Positions 55,013 to 64,000 of a stretch of DNA of 64,000 nucleotides are shown in pieces (the stretch's first letter is position 1; each line of letters opens with the position of its first letter). The notes beneath the pieces were generated by a model. The model was not told the origin of the DNA and searched no databases. It worked only from the letters and a program-made list of their open reading frames with translations. This stretch comes from Mucilaginibacter sp. (GTDB taxonomy: Bacteria; Bacteroidota; Bacteroidia; Sphingobacteriales; Sphingobacteriaceae). Location of the stretch: contig JAUCSE010000013.1 of NCBI GenBank assembly GCA_030445275.1, positions 62,001-126,000 of the forward strand, given 5' to 3'. Made by a program: the position numbers and the translations under genes.

Positions 55013-57694
55013 TTAAAATTTAAAGTTATAAGTAACAGATGGTACATAAGTAAATAAGGTGGTACGCACCGCCTCTGTTCTATTCGGATCGGTTTTACTA
55101 TCCCTGAAAAATATACGGTAGGCATTACGATTACCATAGGCATTATACAAGCTAAAGTTTAATTCAGAAGTATATTTTTTGGTATGCTTTAGCTGTTTGG
55201 TAGCGCCAATATCAAGCCTGTTATAAGCAGGTAATCTTGATGCGTTGCGGCTGGTATAGTAATAGTAGTTAACGCCGTCAATCTGGTATTTACCACTGGG
55301 ATAGGTAACTGCATCACCAGTATAAAATACAAAATTGGCAGAAAAGGTCCATTGATCATTCAATTTGTAAATACCAACTACTGACAGATCATGCGTCCTA
55401 TCCTGTCGGGCATTGTACCATTGATTTTGGTTGATGCCATCAATCAATCGCTCTGTTTTTGATAATGTATAACTCACCCAGCCAGTTAAGCGCCCGGTTT
55501 TCTTTTTCAGCAAAAACTCAGCACCATAGGCCCTGCCCTTACCGTATAGCAGTTGTGTTTCTATAGGTTGGTTGGTAAAAATATTGGTTCCGTTACGGTA
55601 GTCAATCTGGTTCTGAAGTTTTTTATAATACGTTTCAACAGTCAGTTCATATTTGCCCTGCACCAGGTTTTTATAATATCCTATTGAAAACTGATCGGCA
55701 AGTTCTGGTTTAATGATGTTGGTACTGGCCACCCATTTATCAAGCGGCGACCCGGGAGTTGAATTGGTAACCAGGTGCAGGTTCTGCGCGTTACGTGCGT
55801 AAGATGCCTTAACCGAGCTTGTTTCATTGAGTTGAAATGCCGCCGCAGCCCGGGGTTCAGGATTAATATAAGTTTTAACGATCTGGCCTGAATTATAATT
55901 GGTTGATCCGGTTATATTACCATCGGTATCTAAATCATAATAATGCCCTGGTCCTATGATAGAAAACGCAGATACACGTAAGCCGTAGGTGAGGGTAAAG
56001 CGGTCGGTAGCCTTCCAGGTATCAGTCAGATAAGCCGCATTATCCCATGCATACCTGGTTTCAAGCTGTTGCGATATGATACCTGAGTTTCCGGTAGCCG
56101 ATATTTCACCGGGTTTAAGTGTATGATAAATACTGTTTAAACCAAAACTTAAGGAATGATCTTCGCCAATATCATATTGCATATCTTCTTTAAAGCTCCA
56201 ATCTTTGATGCGGGAATAAATCAGGAAACTGCTTACATCCTGCTTTGCCTTGATCTTGTAATCATAATTACTGTAAATAAGTGAGGTATTGGAGAAAAAC
56301 CGGCTGTTAAAAATATGATTCCAGCGTAGGGTAGCCGTGGTGTTGCCCCAGTCTATCCCGTTTAGATCATCTGCCGCAAGCACGTCTTTTCCAAAATAGC
56401 CCGAAATATACAGGCGGTCCTTATCACCCAGAATGTAATTTGCTTTGGCATTAAAGTCATAAAAATATAACTGGGTATTCTTAATGGTGGTATCCTTTGA
56501 TAATTTCAGAAAAACATCTGCGTAGGTACGGCGCGCAGAAATCAGAAAGGAAGATTTGCCTTTTTGAATGGGGCCTTCTACATTTAACCTGGCCGCTATC
56601 ATTCCCACGCCACCACTCACACCAAATTTCTGATTGTTACCATCGTTCATTTTAACATCTATTACAGATGATAATCTGCCACCGTACTGGGCCGGCATAT
56701 CTCCTTTATAAACACTTACATTTTTAATGGCATCAGAATTAAATGTAGAAAAAAAACCAAGCAAGTGCGATGCGTTGTAAACGGTAGCCTCATCCAACAA
56801 GATCAGGTTTTGATCGGCACCGCCGCCACGTACATAAAAGCCACCGCTGCCTTCTCCGGCCGGTTTAATCCCTGGCAGCAACTGAATGGTTTTAATTACA
56901 TCATGTTCGCCCAATAATACCGGAACATCAGTTATTTCCTTTACACTGAGCCGTTCAACACCCATTTGGGGACTTTTCAGATCGCGGCCACCTTGTGGTG
57001 CAGCTGTAATGGTAACGGTTTGTAATTGCTGGGCATTGTCGCTTAAGGCAATATTCAGTTTTTCATCCCCGGTAAGTGAAACCGCTATAGTATCTGTTTT
57101 TTGCCCTATAGCGCTCACCATCAATTGATAATCACCGACAGGCAGTGTAAGTGAATAAAAACCATAGCCATTGCTGGAGGTACCCTGCACCCCGTTTATT
57201 ACTCGGATACTTGCACCAATAACAGTTTCACCAGACTGTTCTGATGTAATCGTTCCGCTGATGGTGTGCCTTCCGGTTACCGGTTTTGCCGCCGGTTCGG
57301 CGTTGAGCTTTTTTAGTTTCATCGCGTCATAGCGGATCAGGATGTCCTGATCCAGTTCAGAGTAACTATACGGATAGGTAGCCAGGGTCGCATCAAGTAC
57401 TTGTCTGATGCTTTGCGCCTTAGCCTTAATGGTTAATTTGATGCTGCTGGCTGCAACCGCTTCGTTATAAGTAAAACGTACACCACTGGCTGCGGTAAGT
57501 TTATCAAGTGCCTGTTTAAGGGGTACATTATTTAAATTGATAGTAACTTTTTTATCCAGCGGCGATTGGGCAAAAGCATGCAGACTGCCAATTATAGCCA
57601 TAACAGTAATACAAAAGAATACTCTCAAAAACTGATGTAACTTCATTAATGGGTAAATCAGGTTAGGGAACCTTATAGGTCCGTTTTTTTTCAT
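55013..57694 (-). CDS. TonB-dependent receptor with STN domain
   Basis: The 893-residue protein has a signal region, a secretin/TonB N-terminal (STN) domain (about residues 48-115, 'ITINLNNVPLKQALDKL' type), a carboxypeptidase-regulatory-like domain (about 140-225, 'HTISGTITSEQSGETVIGAS'), a plug ('GEHDVIKTIQLLPGIKPAGE') and a barrel. An in-frame ATG at 57646 would give a shorter start and a cleaner signal peptide; both are possible. STN-containing receptors signal to FecR-type anti-sigma factors; a FecR and an ECF sigma gene lie just upstream, so regulation by surface signalling is likely. The substrate is not known; DUF4249 is the typical partner. Confidence 0.93.
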   Translation of the reverse strand: MKKNGPIRFPNLIYPLMKLHQFLRVFFCITVMAIIGSLHAFAQSPLDKKVTINLNNVPLKQALDKLTAASGVRFTYNEAVAASSIKLTIKAKAQSIRQVLDATLATYPYSYSELDQDILIRYDAMKLKKLNAEPAAKPVTGRHTISGTITSEQSGETVIGASIRVINGVQGTSSNGYGFYSLTLPVGDYQLMVSAIGQKTDTIAVSLTGDEKLNIALSDNAQQLQTVTITAAPQGGRDLKSPQMGVERLSVKEITDVPVLLGEHDVIKTIQLLPGIKPAGEGSGGFYVRGGGADQNLILLDEATVYNASHLLGFFSTFNSDAIKNVSVYKGDMPAQYGGRLSSVIDVKMNDGNNQKFGVSGGVGMIAARLNVEGPIQKGKSSFLISARRTYADVFLKLSKDTTIKNTQLYFYDFNAKANYILGDKDRLYISGYFGKDVLAADDLNGIDWGNTTATLRWNHIFNSRFFSNTSLIYSNYDYKIKAKQDVSSFLIYSRIKDWSFKEDMQYDIGEDHSLSFGLNSIYHTLKPGEISATGNSGIISQQLETRYAWDNAAYLTDTWKATDRFTLTYGLRVSAFSIIGPGHYYDLDTDGNITGSTNYNSGQIVKTYINPEPRAAAAFQLNETSSVKASYARNAQNLHLVTNSTPGSPLDKWVASTNIIKPELADQFSIGYYKNLVQGKYELTVETYYKKLQNQIDYRNGTNIFTNQPIETQLLYGKGRAYGAEFLLKKKTGRLTGWVSYTLSKTERLIDGINQNQWYNARQDRTHDLSVVGIYKLNDQWTFSANFVFYTGDAVTYPSGKYQIDGVNYYYYTSRNASRLPAYNRLDIGATKQLKHTKKYTSELNFSLYNAYGNRNAYRIFFRDSKTDPNRTEAVRTTLFTYVPSVTYNFKF

Positions 57695-57770
57695 AATTTT
57701 AAAAGGTTTAATAGTAACCTGTCATTAGTTTTCGAAGGCAATGACGGGTTGCGGTGTTAAATTCAATATA

Positions 57771-57805
57771 AGCCCGGTTCTGTTTCCCTGAACCGGGCTT
57801 TTTTT
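57771..57805 (+). terminator. strong hairpin between FecR and TonB-receptor genes
   Basis: AGCCCGGTTC (57771-57780) and GAACCGGGCT (57790-57799) form a perfect 10-bp stem with a 9-nt loop; a run of seven T follows on the plus strand. Both neighbouring genes are on the minus strand, where the stem lacks a good U-tract (CTTATATTG). It may terminate antisense transcription or act as an attenuator. Confidence 0.7.
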
Positions 57806-57881
57806 CATAGGTGTGTAGGGCAATGCTAAAATTTCATAGTTGTCTTGTTATTAAGTAATGGGGATAAACAAATTATGTTTC

Positions 57882-58853
57882 TTAAAGATGCAGCAGATAA
57901 GTTGCACCTTGCTTTTCCCAGCGGGTTTCCATAACAGCGCATAGCTTGTCAAGCGTACGGTCAATAGAAGCTGTGGTTTGCAGACGGCCGTAAAAAGCCT
58001 TTGCTGATAAACCGGATGCCAGATTTATCCGGATACAGTATTGAGTTTCCAGTTCGCGGATCACCTCCTGCAATGATGTACCTTTAAAATCAAAAATACC
58101 CTTGCGCTGGTCAAGGAATTTTGCGGCTTCGGGATAATTTTCCTTTATAAGCGTATTAGTAGCCTTTTTATAAACTGATCTTTGATTAGCAAGTAACATC
58201 TGTGGGGCTTTGATGGCATCCACAGATACCCCTACCTTGCCGCTAACAACAGTTACTTCAATTGAAGCTGCCTTAGGATGTGCCTGTATATCAAAACTTG
58301 TTCCTAAAACCACTGTTTTTACCGCACCTGATTGTATAACAAAAGGATGATTAGTATCATGCATAACCTCAAAATAGGCTTCGCCTGTAATACTCACATT
58401 GCGTTGTTTGCCTTTAAACTGTTCCGGATAACTGATGGTTGTATTTGGGCTGAGCCAAATATGGGTACCATCAGGCAAACTAATCTGCTTATATTGCCCG
58501 GCATTACTGGTAAACTGTAGCTGTTTTGTAGGGTTAACTATCTCCATCAAATTATCCCTGTTTAATACTGCAAAACCAATTACCAGTATAACGGCAGCAG
58601 CAGCAACTATGCTTCGCCATAAGGTAAACACTTTTACTTTGGGTTTCTGTTGTTCATCTAGCTGAGCGTTAATACAGTTTAAAATAGTGGTACCTATTTG
58701 ATCTGCTGAGGTATATTTACTACTAGAAAGCAGCAGTTCTTGATCATTAAAATCAGCATACCACTCCTCAAACCGGGATTTCTCTTCGGGTGTAAGTGTC
58801 CCTGCCACCCATTTGTGTGCAAGTTCTTCCGGGTTAAAGTTGTTACCGTTCAT
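57882..58853 (-). CDS. FecR-family anti-sigma factor
   Basis: The 323-residue protein has a cytoplasmic part ('LAHKWVAGTLTPEEKSRFEEW', about 11-31), one transmembrane helix (about 85-103) and a FecR periplasmic domain ('TSNAGQYKQISLPDGTHIWL', then 'GEAYFEVMHDTNHPFVI'). The C-terminus has the STN-like 'FDFKGTSLQEVIRELETQYC'. It should hold the ECF sigma factor and respond to the TonB receptor encoded next. It is 78 bp after the sigma gene stop. Confidence 0.94.
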   Translation of the reverse strand: MNGNNFNPEELAHKWVAGTLTPEEKSRFEEWYADFNDQELLLSSSKYTSADQIGTTILNCINAQLDEQQKPKVKVFTLWRSIVAAAAVILVIGFAVLNRDNLMEIVNPTKQLQFTSNAGQYKQISLPDGTHIWLSPNTTISYPEQFKGKQRNVSITGEAYFEVMHDTNHPFVIQSGAVKTVVLGTSFDIQAHPKAASIEVTVVSGKVGVSVDAIKAPQMLLANQRSVYKKATNTLIKENYPEAAKFLDQRKGIFDFKGTSLQEVIRELETQYCIRINLASGLSAKAFYGRLQTTASIDRTLDKLCAVMETRWEKQGATYLLHL

Positions 58854-58931
58854 AGTGATTTTAGGTGTTTTATATGATTATAGTCAGCTATTAGGCGATT
58901 TACCCTTAGTGCTGAATGAAAAAAACACAGA

Positions 58932-59519
58932 TTATTTTTTGAGCAGGAAAAGCAGTAATGGAATGCTGAGGTTAAGGCTTTGCCGCAGGGCACTCAACGC
59001 TTTGGTCATATGGGCTTCAACAGTTTTTTCGGTAATGTTTAGTTCCGCTGCAATTTGGGCATTGGTTTTTTGTTCTTCGCGGCTTAACAGAAAAACGATC
59101 CGGCATTTATCGGGCAGCTGGCTTATGCTATGCTCCAGTTGCTTCCGTAATTCTTTTTCTGATAGCCATCGGTTGGTGCTATCCTCCTGTTGGGGTGCAG
59201 TAATGGTCAAATGATCAATATGCCGTTTTTTGCGGTATTGCTTATCCAAATGGTTAATGATCCTGTACTTAACCGCTACAGATAAATAAGTATTCATGGT
59301 ATGGGTAAGCCTAATGGTTTCACGGCGCTGCCAAATACTTAAAAACACTTCCTGAACCACCTCTTCGGCTTCATGCTCATCATCCAAACGATGCATGGCT
59401 GTTGTAAATAGCTTATCCCAGTAACGGTTGTACAGCTCCGTAAATGCCACCCGGTCATCCTGCTGTATCAATTCCAATAATTGATGATCTGTTATCGTTT
59501 CGGATGAATAGCGCTGCAT
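58932..59519 (-). CDS. ECF-type RNA polymerase sigma factor
   Basis: The 195-residue protein has sigma region 2 ('FTELYNRYWDKLFTTAMHRL', and 'AEEVVQEVFLSIWQRRE') and region 4 ('KCRIVFLLSREEQKTNAQIA' to 'AHMTKALSALRQSL'). It belongs to the FecI-like class found with FecR and TonB receptors in Bacteroidota. It is the first gene of the unit and should direct transcription of the receptor. Confidence 0.95.
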   Translation of the reverse strand: MQRYSSETITDHQLLELIQQDDRVAFTELYNRYWDKLFTTAMHRLDDEHEAEEVVQEVFLSIWQRRETIRLTHTMNTYLSVAVKYRIINHLDKQYRKKRHIDHLTITAPQQEDSTNRWLSEKELRKQLEHSISQLPDKCRIVFLLSREEQKTNAQIAAELNITEKTVEAHMTKALSALRQSLNLSIPLLLFLLKK

Positions 59520-59783
59520 TTAAGAATATGACTATTAATTGCTGTATTAGTTACATAGCAGAAGCGCAATTTACAAGAAATGGTTTTCGATTCCGCTAAA
59601 TAATAATAAACGCTTGTCAGCTTATTTAACGCACTATAAAGCGATTTAATACACTAATAAATAGATTTTTTGAAACTAACATAATTATAGAAACCCTATA
59701 TTCTTTATGATAAGGGGGTTAGTTATATACAGGTATAAGAATACATTGTTAATGCGATACAGAAATATAATCAGCCAAAGAGA

Positions 59784-61133
59784 TTATTTACCTTTAAACT
59801 GAACCATTACTCTAATGGTTTTTAAAATTATGCCCATATCATTATTGAAGCTGATATTATTCAAATAGATAAGATCATAGCGAAGGCGGCTATGCATTTG
59901 ATCAATATTTTCGGCATAACCATATGAAACCTGCCCTATTGAGGTCAATCCCGGTTTAATACGTAATAGTTTCTTATAATTTGGAGATCTTTCCAACAAC
60001 TGCTCAATAAAATATTGTCTTTCAGGTCTTGGGCCTACAACAGACATTTCTCCTTTTAAAACATTCCAAAACTGCGGCAACTCATCCATTCTTGATTTTC
60101 TCAAGATCCGGCCCCAGGTTGTAATACGTGGGTCTGCATCACTTGATAACTGTGGTCCTGCAGCTTCGGCATTTACATACATACTCCTAAACTTATATAT
60201 TGTAAATGGTTTATGGTTTTTTCCGATTCTTACCTGTTTGTAAAATGCCGGCCCTTTTGAGGTTAGTTTAGTAAGCAATATCAATAAAATGAATATCGGA
60301 GAACCGGTTATCATTACGCTTAAAGAAAATAAAACATCAAAGCTCCGTTTAAAAAATATCACTTTAAGGCTAAGTACTGGACTTGAAGAAAGATGGATTA
60401 CCGGTAAATTTTCATAGTTAACAATACTCGCATAATTGTTATTCAATACCAGATCTGATACCAATTTGATTTTAATAGCATTTTGATCACCAAAATCAAC
60501 TAACTTTTGCAACAGCGAAGGATGCAGGTATTTATAGCATACAAATATCTCGTCGGGGTTTTTAGTCATTAATTTCTTTATCAAAACCTTTTCCGGAAAA
60601 TCTTTGATCATTTCTTCTGAAATAAAATCAGTAAAATAATAACCATATTCAGGGTGTTTATCAAAAGAGCGGATCAATCTGTTAGCAATGGTTTCATCCC
60701 CAATAACAAGTACGTGCCTCCTGTTATATCCTTTTTTCCTGATGTAATCCAGTATAAAAAAGATGGCTGACCGCTGTATGATAATCAAAAAGAAGAATAA
60801 GCTATAGGTAAAAAACATTTCCCACCTACTTACTTCATAAAGCTTAAAGAAATAAATAATCGCTAAAACAACAAGTAAATGATATAGCAAGGATGATAAA
60901 AAACCATTGAGATTATCCTTTAATATTAGTGGCCTATGAATGATATAATTCTTTGTTACCGTAGAAATGGAAGCCCATACCAGATTAACTAATAGTACAA
61001 AATTTACAGATTGTATTTCAGATGAATAGTATTTAAATACCAGTGAATGAGCACACTGCAAAGCGATATTTAATATTATTAAATCACTTATGAAGGTAAT
61101 AAGAGGAAGAAATCGCGAGTAACGTATTGCCAT
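59784..61133 (-). CDS. priming undecaprenyl-phosphate glucose phosphotransferase
   Basis: The 449-residue protein has an N-terminal membrane part with about five helices, a middle nucleotide-binding-like domain ('RRHVLVIGDETIANRLI'), and a C-terminal sugar-transferase domain ('KRSFDVLFSLSVMITGSPIF', 'ILRKSRMDELPQFWNVLKGE', 'MSVVGPRPERQYF'). It should attach the first sugar phosphate to undecaprenyl phosphate for exopolysaccharide synthesis, as in WcaJ/CpsE-like enzymes. It is the last visible gene of the cluster in transcription order. Confidence 0.94.
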   Translation of the reverse strand: MAIRYSRFLPLITFISDLIILNIALQCAHSLVFKYYSSEIQSVNFVLLVNLVWASISTVTKNYIIHRPLILKDNLNGFLSSLLYHLLVVLAIIYFFKLYEVSRWEMFFTYSLFFFLIIIQRSAIFFILDYIRKKGYNRRHVLVIGDETIANRLIRSFDKHPEYGYYFTDFISEEMIKDFPEKVLIKKLMTKNPDEIFVCYKYLHPSLLQKLVDFGDQNAIKIKLVSDLVLNNNYASIVNYENLPVIHLSSSPVLSLKVIFFKRSFDVLFSLSVMITGSPIFILLILLTKLTSKGPAFYKQVRIGKNHKPFTIYKFRSMYVNAEAAGPQLSSDADPRITTWGRILRKSRMDELPQFWNVLKGEMSVVGPRPERQYFIEQLLERSPNYKKLLRIKPGLTSIGQVSYGYAENIDQMHSRLRYDLIYLNNISFNNDMGIILKTIRVMVQFKGK

Positions 61134-61290
61134 AAAATATTATTTACAAATATAAATCTTTATCTTATATATTACAGTTTAAAGTAAAATTTATATTTTA
61201 TTACCTATACGATTATCAATTAAGAAATGATACAGTAGAATTCAATTTTTTTATTGCTTTCTTTTCAACTGCTAAAATACGGTTCAATTG

Positions 61291-62397
61291 TTAACTTACC
61301 TTAATTTTATTATTAACGTAGCGTAATAGCTCTTTTTTAAAGCGTTCCGTCGAAAATCCTGAAGCATGTTCAACTATCTCTTTATAATTAAATAGCGTTT
61401 GATTAACATCAAACCATTTAACAGCCGCTACAATTGAAGCTACGGATTGCTCGTCAAAAAAAACACCTGTTTTATTTTCTATTACACTTTCTAATACGCC
61501 GCCTTTCTTATACGCAATTACAGGTGTGCCACAAGCCTGTGCTTCTACGGGTAAAATCCCAAAATCTTCTTCGGCAGCAAAAACAAATGCTTTTGCCTCA
61601 GATAAATATTGCTTTAGCATATCAAATGACTGATAACCAAGTAATACAGTATTTGTTTTTGCTATTTTTTTTACCTTATTAAAATCAGGTCCATCACCTA
61701 TAACATACAATTTCTTATCAGGCATTTGCGCAAATGCACTCACAATCAAATCAATCTTTTTGTAGGGAACAAATCTAGAACAAGTAACATAATAATCCTT
61801 TTTTTCATAAACCGGTAAAAAGTCTTCGGTAGCCACATTAGGATATATAACCGTACTTTCCCTATTGTATATTTTTTTTATGCGTTTACTTATATATTTT
61901 GAATTGGCAATAAAGTAATCCACCCTATTAGTACTTATAATATCCCATTGCCGTATCCGGTGAAGCAGATACTTCGCGATAAACCCTTTTAACCCTTTAT
62001 TTAAACCGGTCTCCTTTAAATATTGGTGATGCAAATCCCAGGCATATCTTATTGGTGAATGGCAATAGCAGATGTGTACCTGGTTTGAGTTTGTTAGAAC
62101 GCCTTTTGCCACAGCATGTGAGGATGAAATAATCAGATCATAGCCCGACAGATCAAACTGTTCAATAGCTAATGGGAACAACGGCAAATATGTTCTGTAT
62201 TTTTTTTTTGCAAATGGCAACCGCTGGATAAAAGAGGTAGTCACTTTATGCCCGGAAAGCCCCAATGTGTGTATGGTTTCATCCCGTGCAACAAGTGCAT
62301 AAATATCAGCATCCGGATAAAGTGACGCGATTTCTTTAAAAACATTTTCGGAGCCTCCAATAACGGTAAGCCATTCATGTACCAATGCAACTTTCAT
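61291..62397 (-). CDS. glycosyltransferase family 4
   Basis: The 368-residue protein has 'VALVHEWLTVIGGSENVFKE' at the start, typical of GT4 enzymes, and 'EEDFGILPVEAQACGTPVIA' near residue 275, the E-x7-E motif. Its start overlaps the stop of the beta-helix gene by one base (TAATG), so translation is coupled. It should add one sugar to the lipid-linked repeat unit. Confidence 0.92.
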   Translation of the reverse strand: MKVALVHEWLTVIGGSENVFKEIASLYPDADIYALVARDETIHTLGLSGHKVTTSFIQRLPFAKKKYRTYLPLFPLAIEQFDLSGYDLIISSSHAVAKGVLTNSNQVHICYCHSPIRYAWDLHHQYLKETGLNKGLKGFIAKYLLHRIRQWDIISTNRVDYFIANSKYISKRIKKIYNRESTVIYPNVATEDFLPVYEKKDYYVTCSRFVPYKKIDLIVSAFAQMPDKKLYVIGDGPDFNKVKKIAKTNTVLLGYQSFDMLKQYLSEAKAFVFAAEEDFGILPVEAQACGTPVIAYKKGGVLESVIENKTGVFFDEQSVASIVAAVKWFDVNQTLFNYKEIVEHASGFSTERFKKELLRYVNNKIKVS

Positions 62398-63638
62398 TAA
62401 TTTTTTATCGTGTTGTGTTCAATAATCCATTTTTTGTCACTATCCTTCAGTGATCCGAGATAATTGGCAAAGCCGCTAAATGTATTATTTGTAGCGTTAA
62501 TATTATAAGTTAAGGCAAACTTGCAGTTAGTTAAGTTAATGTTATTAAAAGAAGTGTATTTTGATAATAGGCAAATGCCATTTTCAGAATCCTTGATTTT
62601 TACATTATTAATAATATTTGTTAAGCTATTAAACTTTATCAATTGATCATAATCTGTAAATGAAACGGATATGCCTTTAATTGCATTACTTATTTCAATA
62701 TTTTCAACCAAACATCCGTAAGAATTATTTAGCAATATCCCTTCAGATGTTTTTGAACGGCCAACTACTCCTTTAATGTTTTTTATTGAGCAGTTTTTTG
62801 AAAAATTCATACCTACTAATGAGCCATCAGGTGAGTCGGGCGAACAACTATGATAAGAATCTGCATTATTTATGCTGCAATTGTTACTGTTACTTATAAA
62901 GCCAATTGCATAATAAGTATGTACCATATCAGGAATTATAACATGAATATTATAACAGGATACGTTAACACACGCAGGACTAGACGGAGGGGTATCTGAA
63001 CCAATACCAATGGCTTGACAGGCGTTCATTGTCCATATATTTTTCGCATAACAATTTGCTGCATTACTAAACTGGATACCATACCCCCCCCAATTGCTTT
63101 TGCAGGGTGTATAATCAAACATTATAAGTAAATTTTGAATGGACGAATTTCTTGTTTTTATTCTTTTATCTGTACTTAACAGGTTTAATCCTTCAAGCAT
63201 TTTTATGTCTGCATAATCTGGATTGGCTGGCCAGCCTTTTGTATTAGCCTTTTGCATCCTTTTTACCACGTTATAATTCACCTCGTGGGAGTCACCAACC
63301 AAAAAGGCGCAACGCCCCTCCGATACGCTTATATTAGCTTTAATGATTGTTTTTTTATATTCACCATAAATTTTTATATGACTTGGCACAAATATGGTAT
63401 ACCCTATACGATATGTACCCGCCGGAATAAATATGGAACCGCCGCCACTTTCATAAAGCTTATCAATTAAATTTTGAAACAACGCCGAAATGTCCTTTTT
63501 GCCCGTATTATCAGCTCCCGATTTATATAAGTTTACAATAGGTAAGGCATTTGCATATTTGTTTAAACTCAACATCATACAAAAAAAAACCACAAAAAAA
63601 ACTAAGTTGAATCTATATTTCCTGTTGTATCTCATCAA
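62397..63638 (-). CDS. right-handed beta-helix protein (pectate-lyase-like) in EPS cluster
   Basis: The 413-residue protein has a signal peptide (about 1-31) and the start of a Pectate_lyase_3-type beta-helix: 'LYKSGADNTGKKDISALFQN', 'GGGSIFIPAGTYRIGYTIFV'. Coils of N/I/V-rich repeats follow up to the end. Proteins like this in exopolysaccharide clusters may be lyases or hydrolases that trim or release the polymer. Catalytic residues cannot be assigned. It overlaps the upstream glycosyltransferase gene by 26 bp. Confidence 0.83.
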   Translation of the reverse strand: MMRYNRKYRFNLVFFVVFFCMMLSLNKYANALPIVNLYKSGADNTGKKDISALFQNLIDKLYESGGGSIFIPAGTYRIGYTIFVPSHIKIYGEYKKTIIKANISVSEGRCAFLVGDSHEVNYNVVKRMQKANTKGWPANPDYADIKMLEGLNLLSTDKRIKTRNSSIQNLLIMFDYTPCKSNWGGYGIQFSNAANCYAKNIWTMNACQAIGIGSDTPPSSPACVNVSCYNIHVIIPDMVHTYYAIGFISNSNNCSINNADSYHSCSPDSPDGSLVGMNFSKNCSIKNIKGVVGRSKTSEGILLNNSYGCLVENIEISNAIKGISVSFTDYDQLIKFNSLTNIINNVKIKDSENGICLLSKYTSFNNINLTNCKFALTYNINATNNTFSGFANYLGSLKDSDKKWIIEHNTIKN

Positions 63639-64000
63639 ATATCTTTTTTAAGTTAGTTACAAAATTTTCAGAATTGTAGTTCTCTGAATAAAACTTGCTT
63701 TGCTTTGCAATAATTTCCTCTTTATAAGCCACATCTCTTGTAATATCTTCAACCTGTTTACTATACTGATCCGGATTGTTGAAATCACAAATAATTGACC
63801 CTGAATTGGCAGCCAACAACTTAAATTCTGTTATATCTGATAACATTACCGGGCATTTAAAATAATAAGGAATAGAAACCAAAGATGTTTGCGTACTGGC
63901 TTTATAAGGCAAAACAGTCATCAGGGCATTTGCGAATAAATAATTAAATTCTTCATCATCTATGTACCTGTTTATAAAAACCACTCCACGGTTATCTGGT
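63613..64000 (-). CDS. glycosyltransferase (GT4-type), C-terminal part, cut by window edge
   Basis: The frame is open from the window end (reading PDNRGVVFINRYIDDEEFNY) to a stop at 63613, so the 5' part lies outside. 'VLPYKASTQTSLVSIPYYFK' and 'CPVMLSDITEF' correspond to the nucleotide-sugar-binding end of GT4 enzymes. It should act in the same exopolysaccharide pathway as the following genes. Confidence 0.82.
   Translation of the reverse strand, partial: PDNRGVVFINRYIDDEEFNYLFANALMTVLPYKASTQTSLVSIPYYFKCPVMLSDITEFKLLAANSGSIICDFNNPDQYSKQVEDITRDVAYKEEIIAKQSKFYSENYNSENFVTNLKKIFDEIQQEI

Overview
The window looks like chromosome of a Bacteroidota member, most likely family Sphingobacteriaceae (Mucilaginibacter/Pedobacter type). 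The grounds are SusC/SusD pairs, GH78/GH92/GH29 enzymes, LytS/LytTR two-component pairs, a FecR/ECF-sigma/TonB-receptor module, DUF4249, DUF5004, DUF4961, DUF6799 and DUF4287 proteins, MacB/FtsX-type permeases without an ATPase, and the Bacteroidota form of Lgt. This assignment is from protein families only. No tRNA, rRNA, CRISPR array or intact insertion sequence was seen.

Region 1 (1-25.6 kb, all minus strand) is a large polysaccharide-utilisation locus. It holds a partial GH78 alpha-L-rhamnosidase, a LacI-type regulator, a FucP-type sugar/H+ symporter, a GH92 alpha-mannosidase, two SGNH hydrolases, a CE1-like esterase, two secreted beta-propeller proteins (one with a ricin-type lectin domain), an Lgt, two SusC and two SusD proteins, and DUF5004 and DUF4961 lipoproteins. 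A near-palindromic site with a central CpG (consensus TAAATCGATTTA, often followed by GC) lies just upstream of most transcription units, including the lacI gene itself, where two copies sit 21 bp apart. The simplest reading is one LacI-type repressor controlling the whole locus in response to a sugar released from a rhamnose/mannose/fucose-rich, acylated glycan.

Region 2 (25.6-37 kb) is mixed: an AraC regulator, a DUF6799 protein, a LytS/LytTR pair, an M1 peptidase, an IPT/TIG lipoprotein, a serine hydrolase, a gene graveyard with a frameshifted AraC remnant, and a GH29 alpha-L-fucosidase that lacks the LacI-type site.

Region 3 (37.3-42.7 kb) is the most unusual part. A 60-residue peptide gene with a class I lanthipeptide-like leader but no cysteine is divergent from a membrane histidine kinase, a LytTR regulator and a full-length LanB dehydratase. 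No LanC cyclase or exporter lies in the window. A 25-bp perfect hairpin follows the peptide gene.

Region 4 (42.7-48.2 kb) has a TetR/NTF2-like pair with a perfect 13-bp inverted repeat upstream, an alpha/beta hydrolase, DUF4287, topoisomerase III and a PAP2 phosphatase. Region 5 (48.2-54.1 kb) has three tandem concanavalin-A-like secreted proteins in an operon with a FtsX/MacB-type permease, divergent from a membrane-tethered regulator whose outer domain looks like the same fold. Region 6 (54.2-59.5 kb) is a sigma/FecR pair with a TonB receptor and DUF4249 lipoprotein. Region 7 (59.8-64 kb) is part of an exopolysaccharide cluster: priming glycosyltransferase, two GT4-type transferases and a beta-helix protein.
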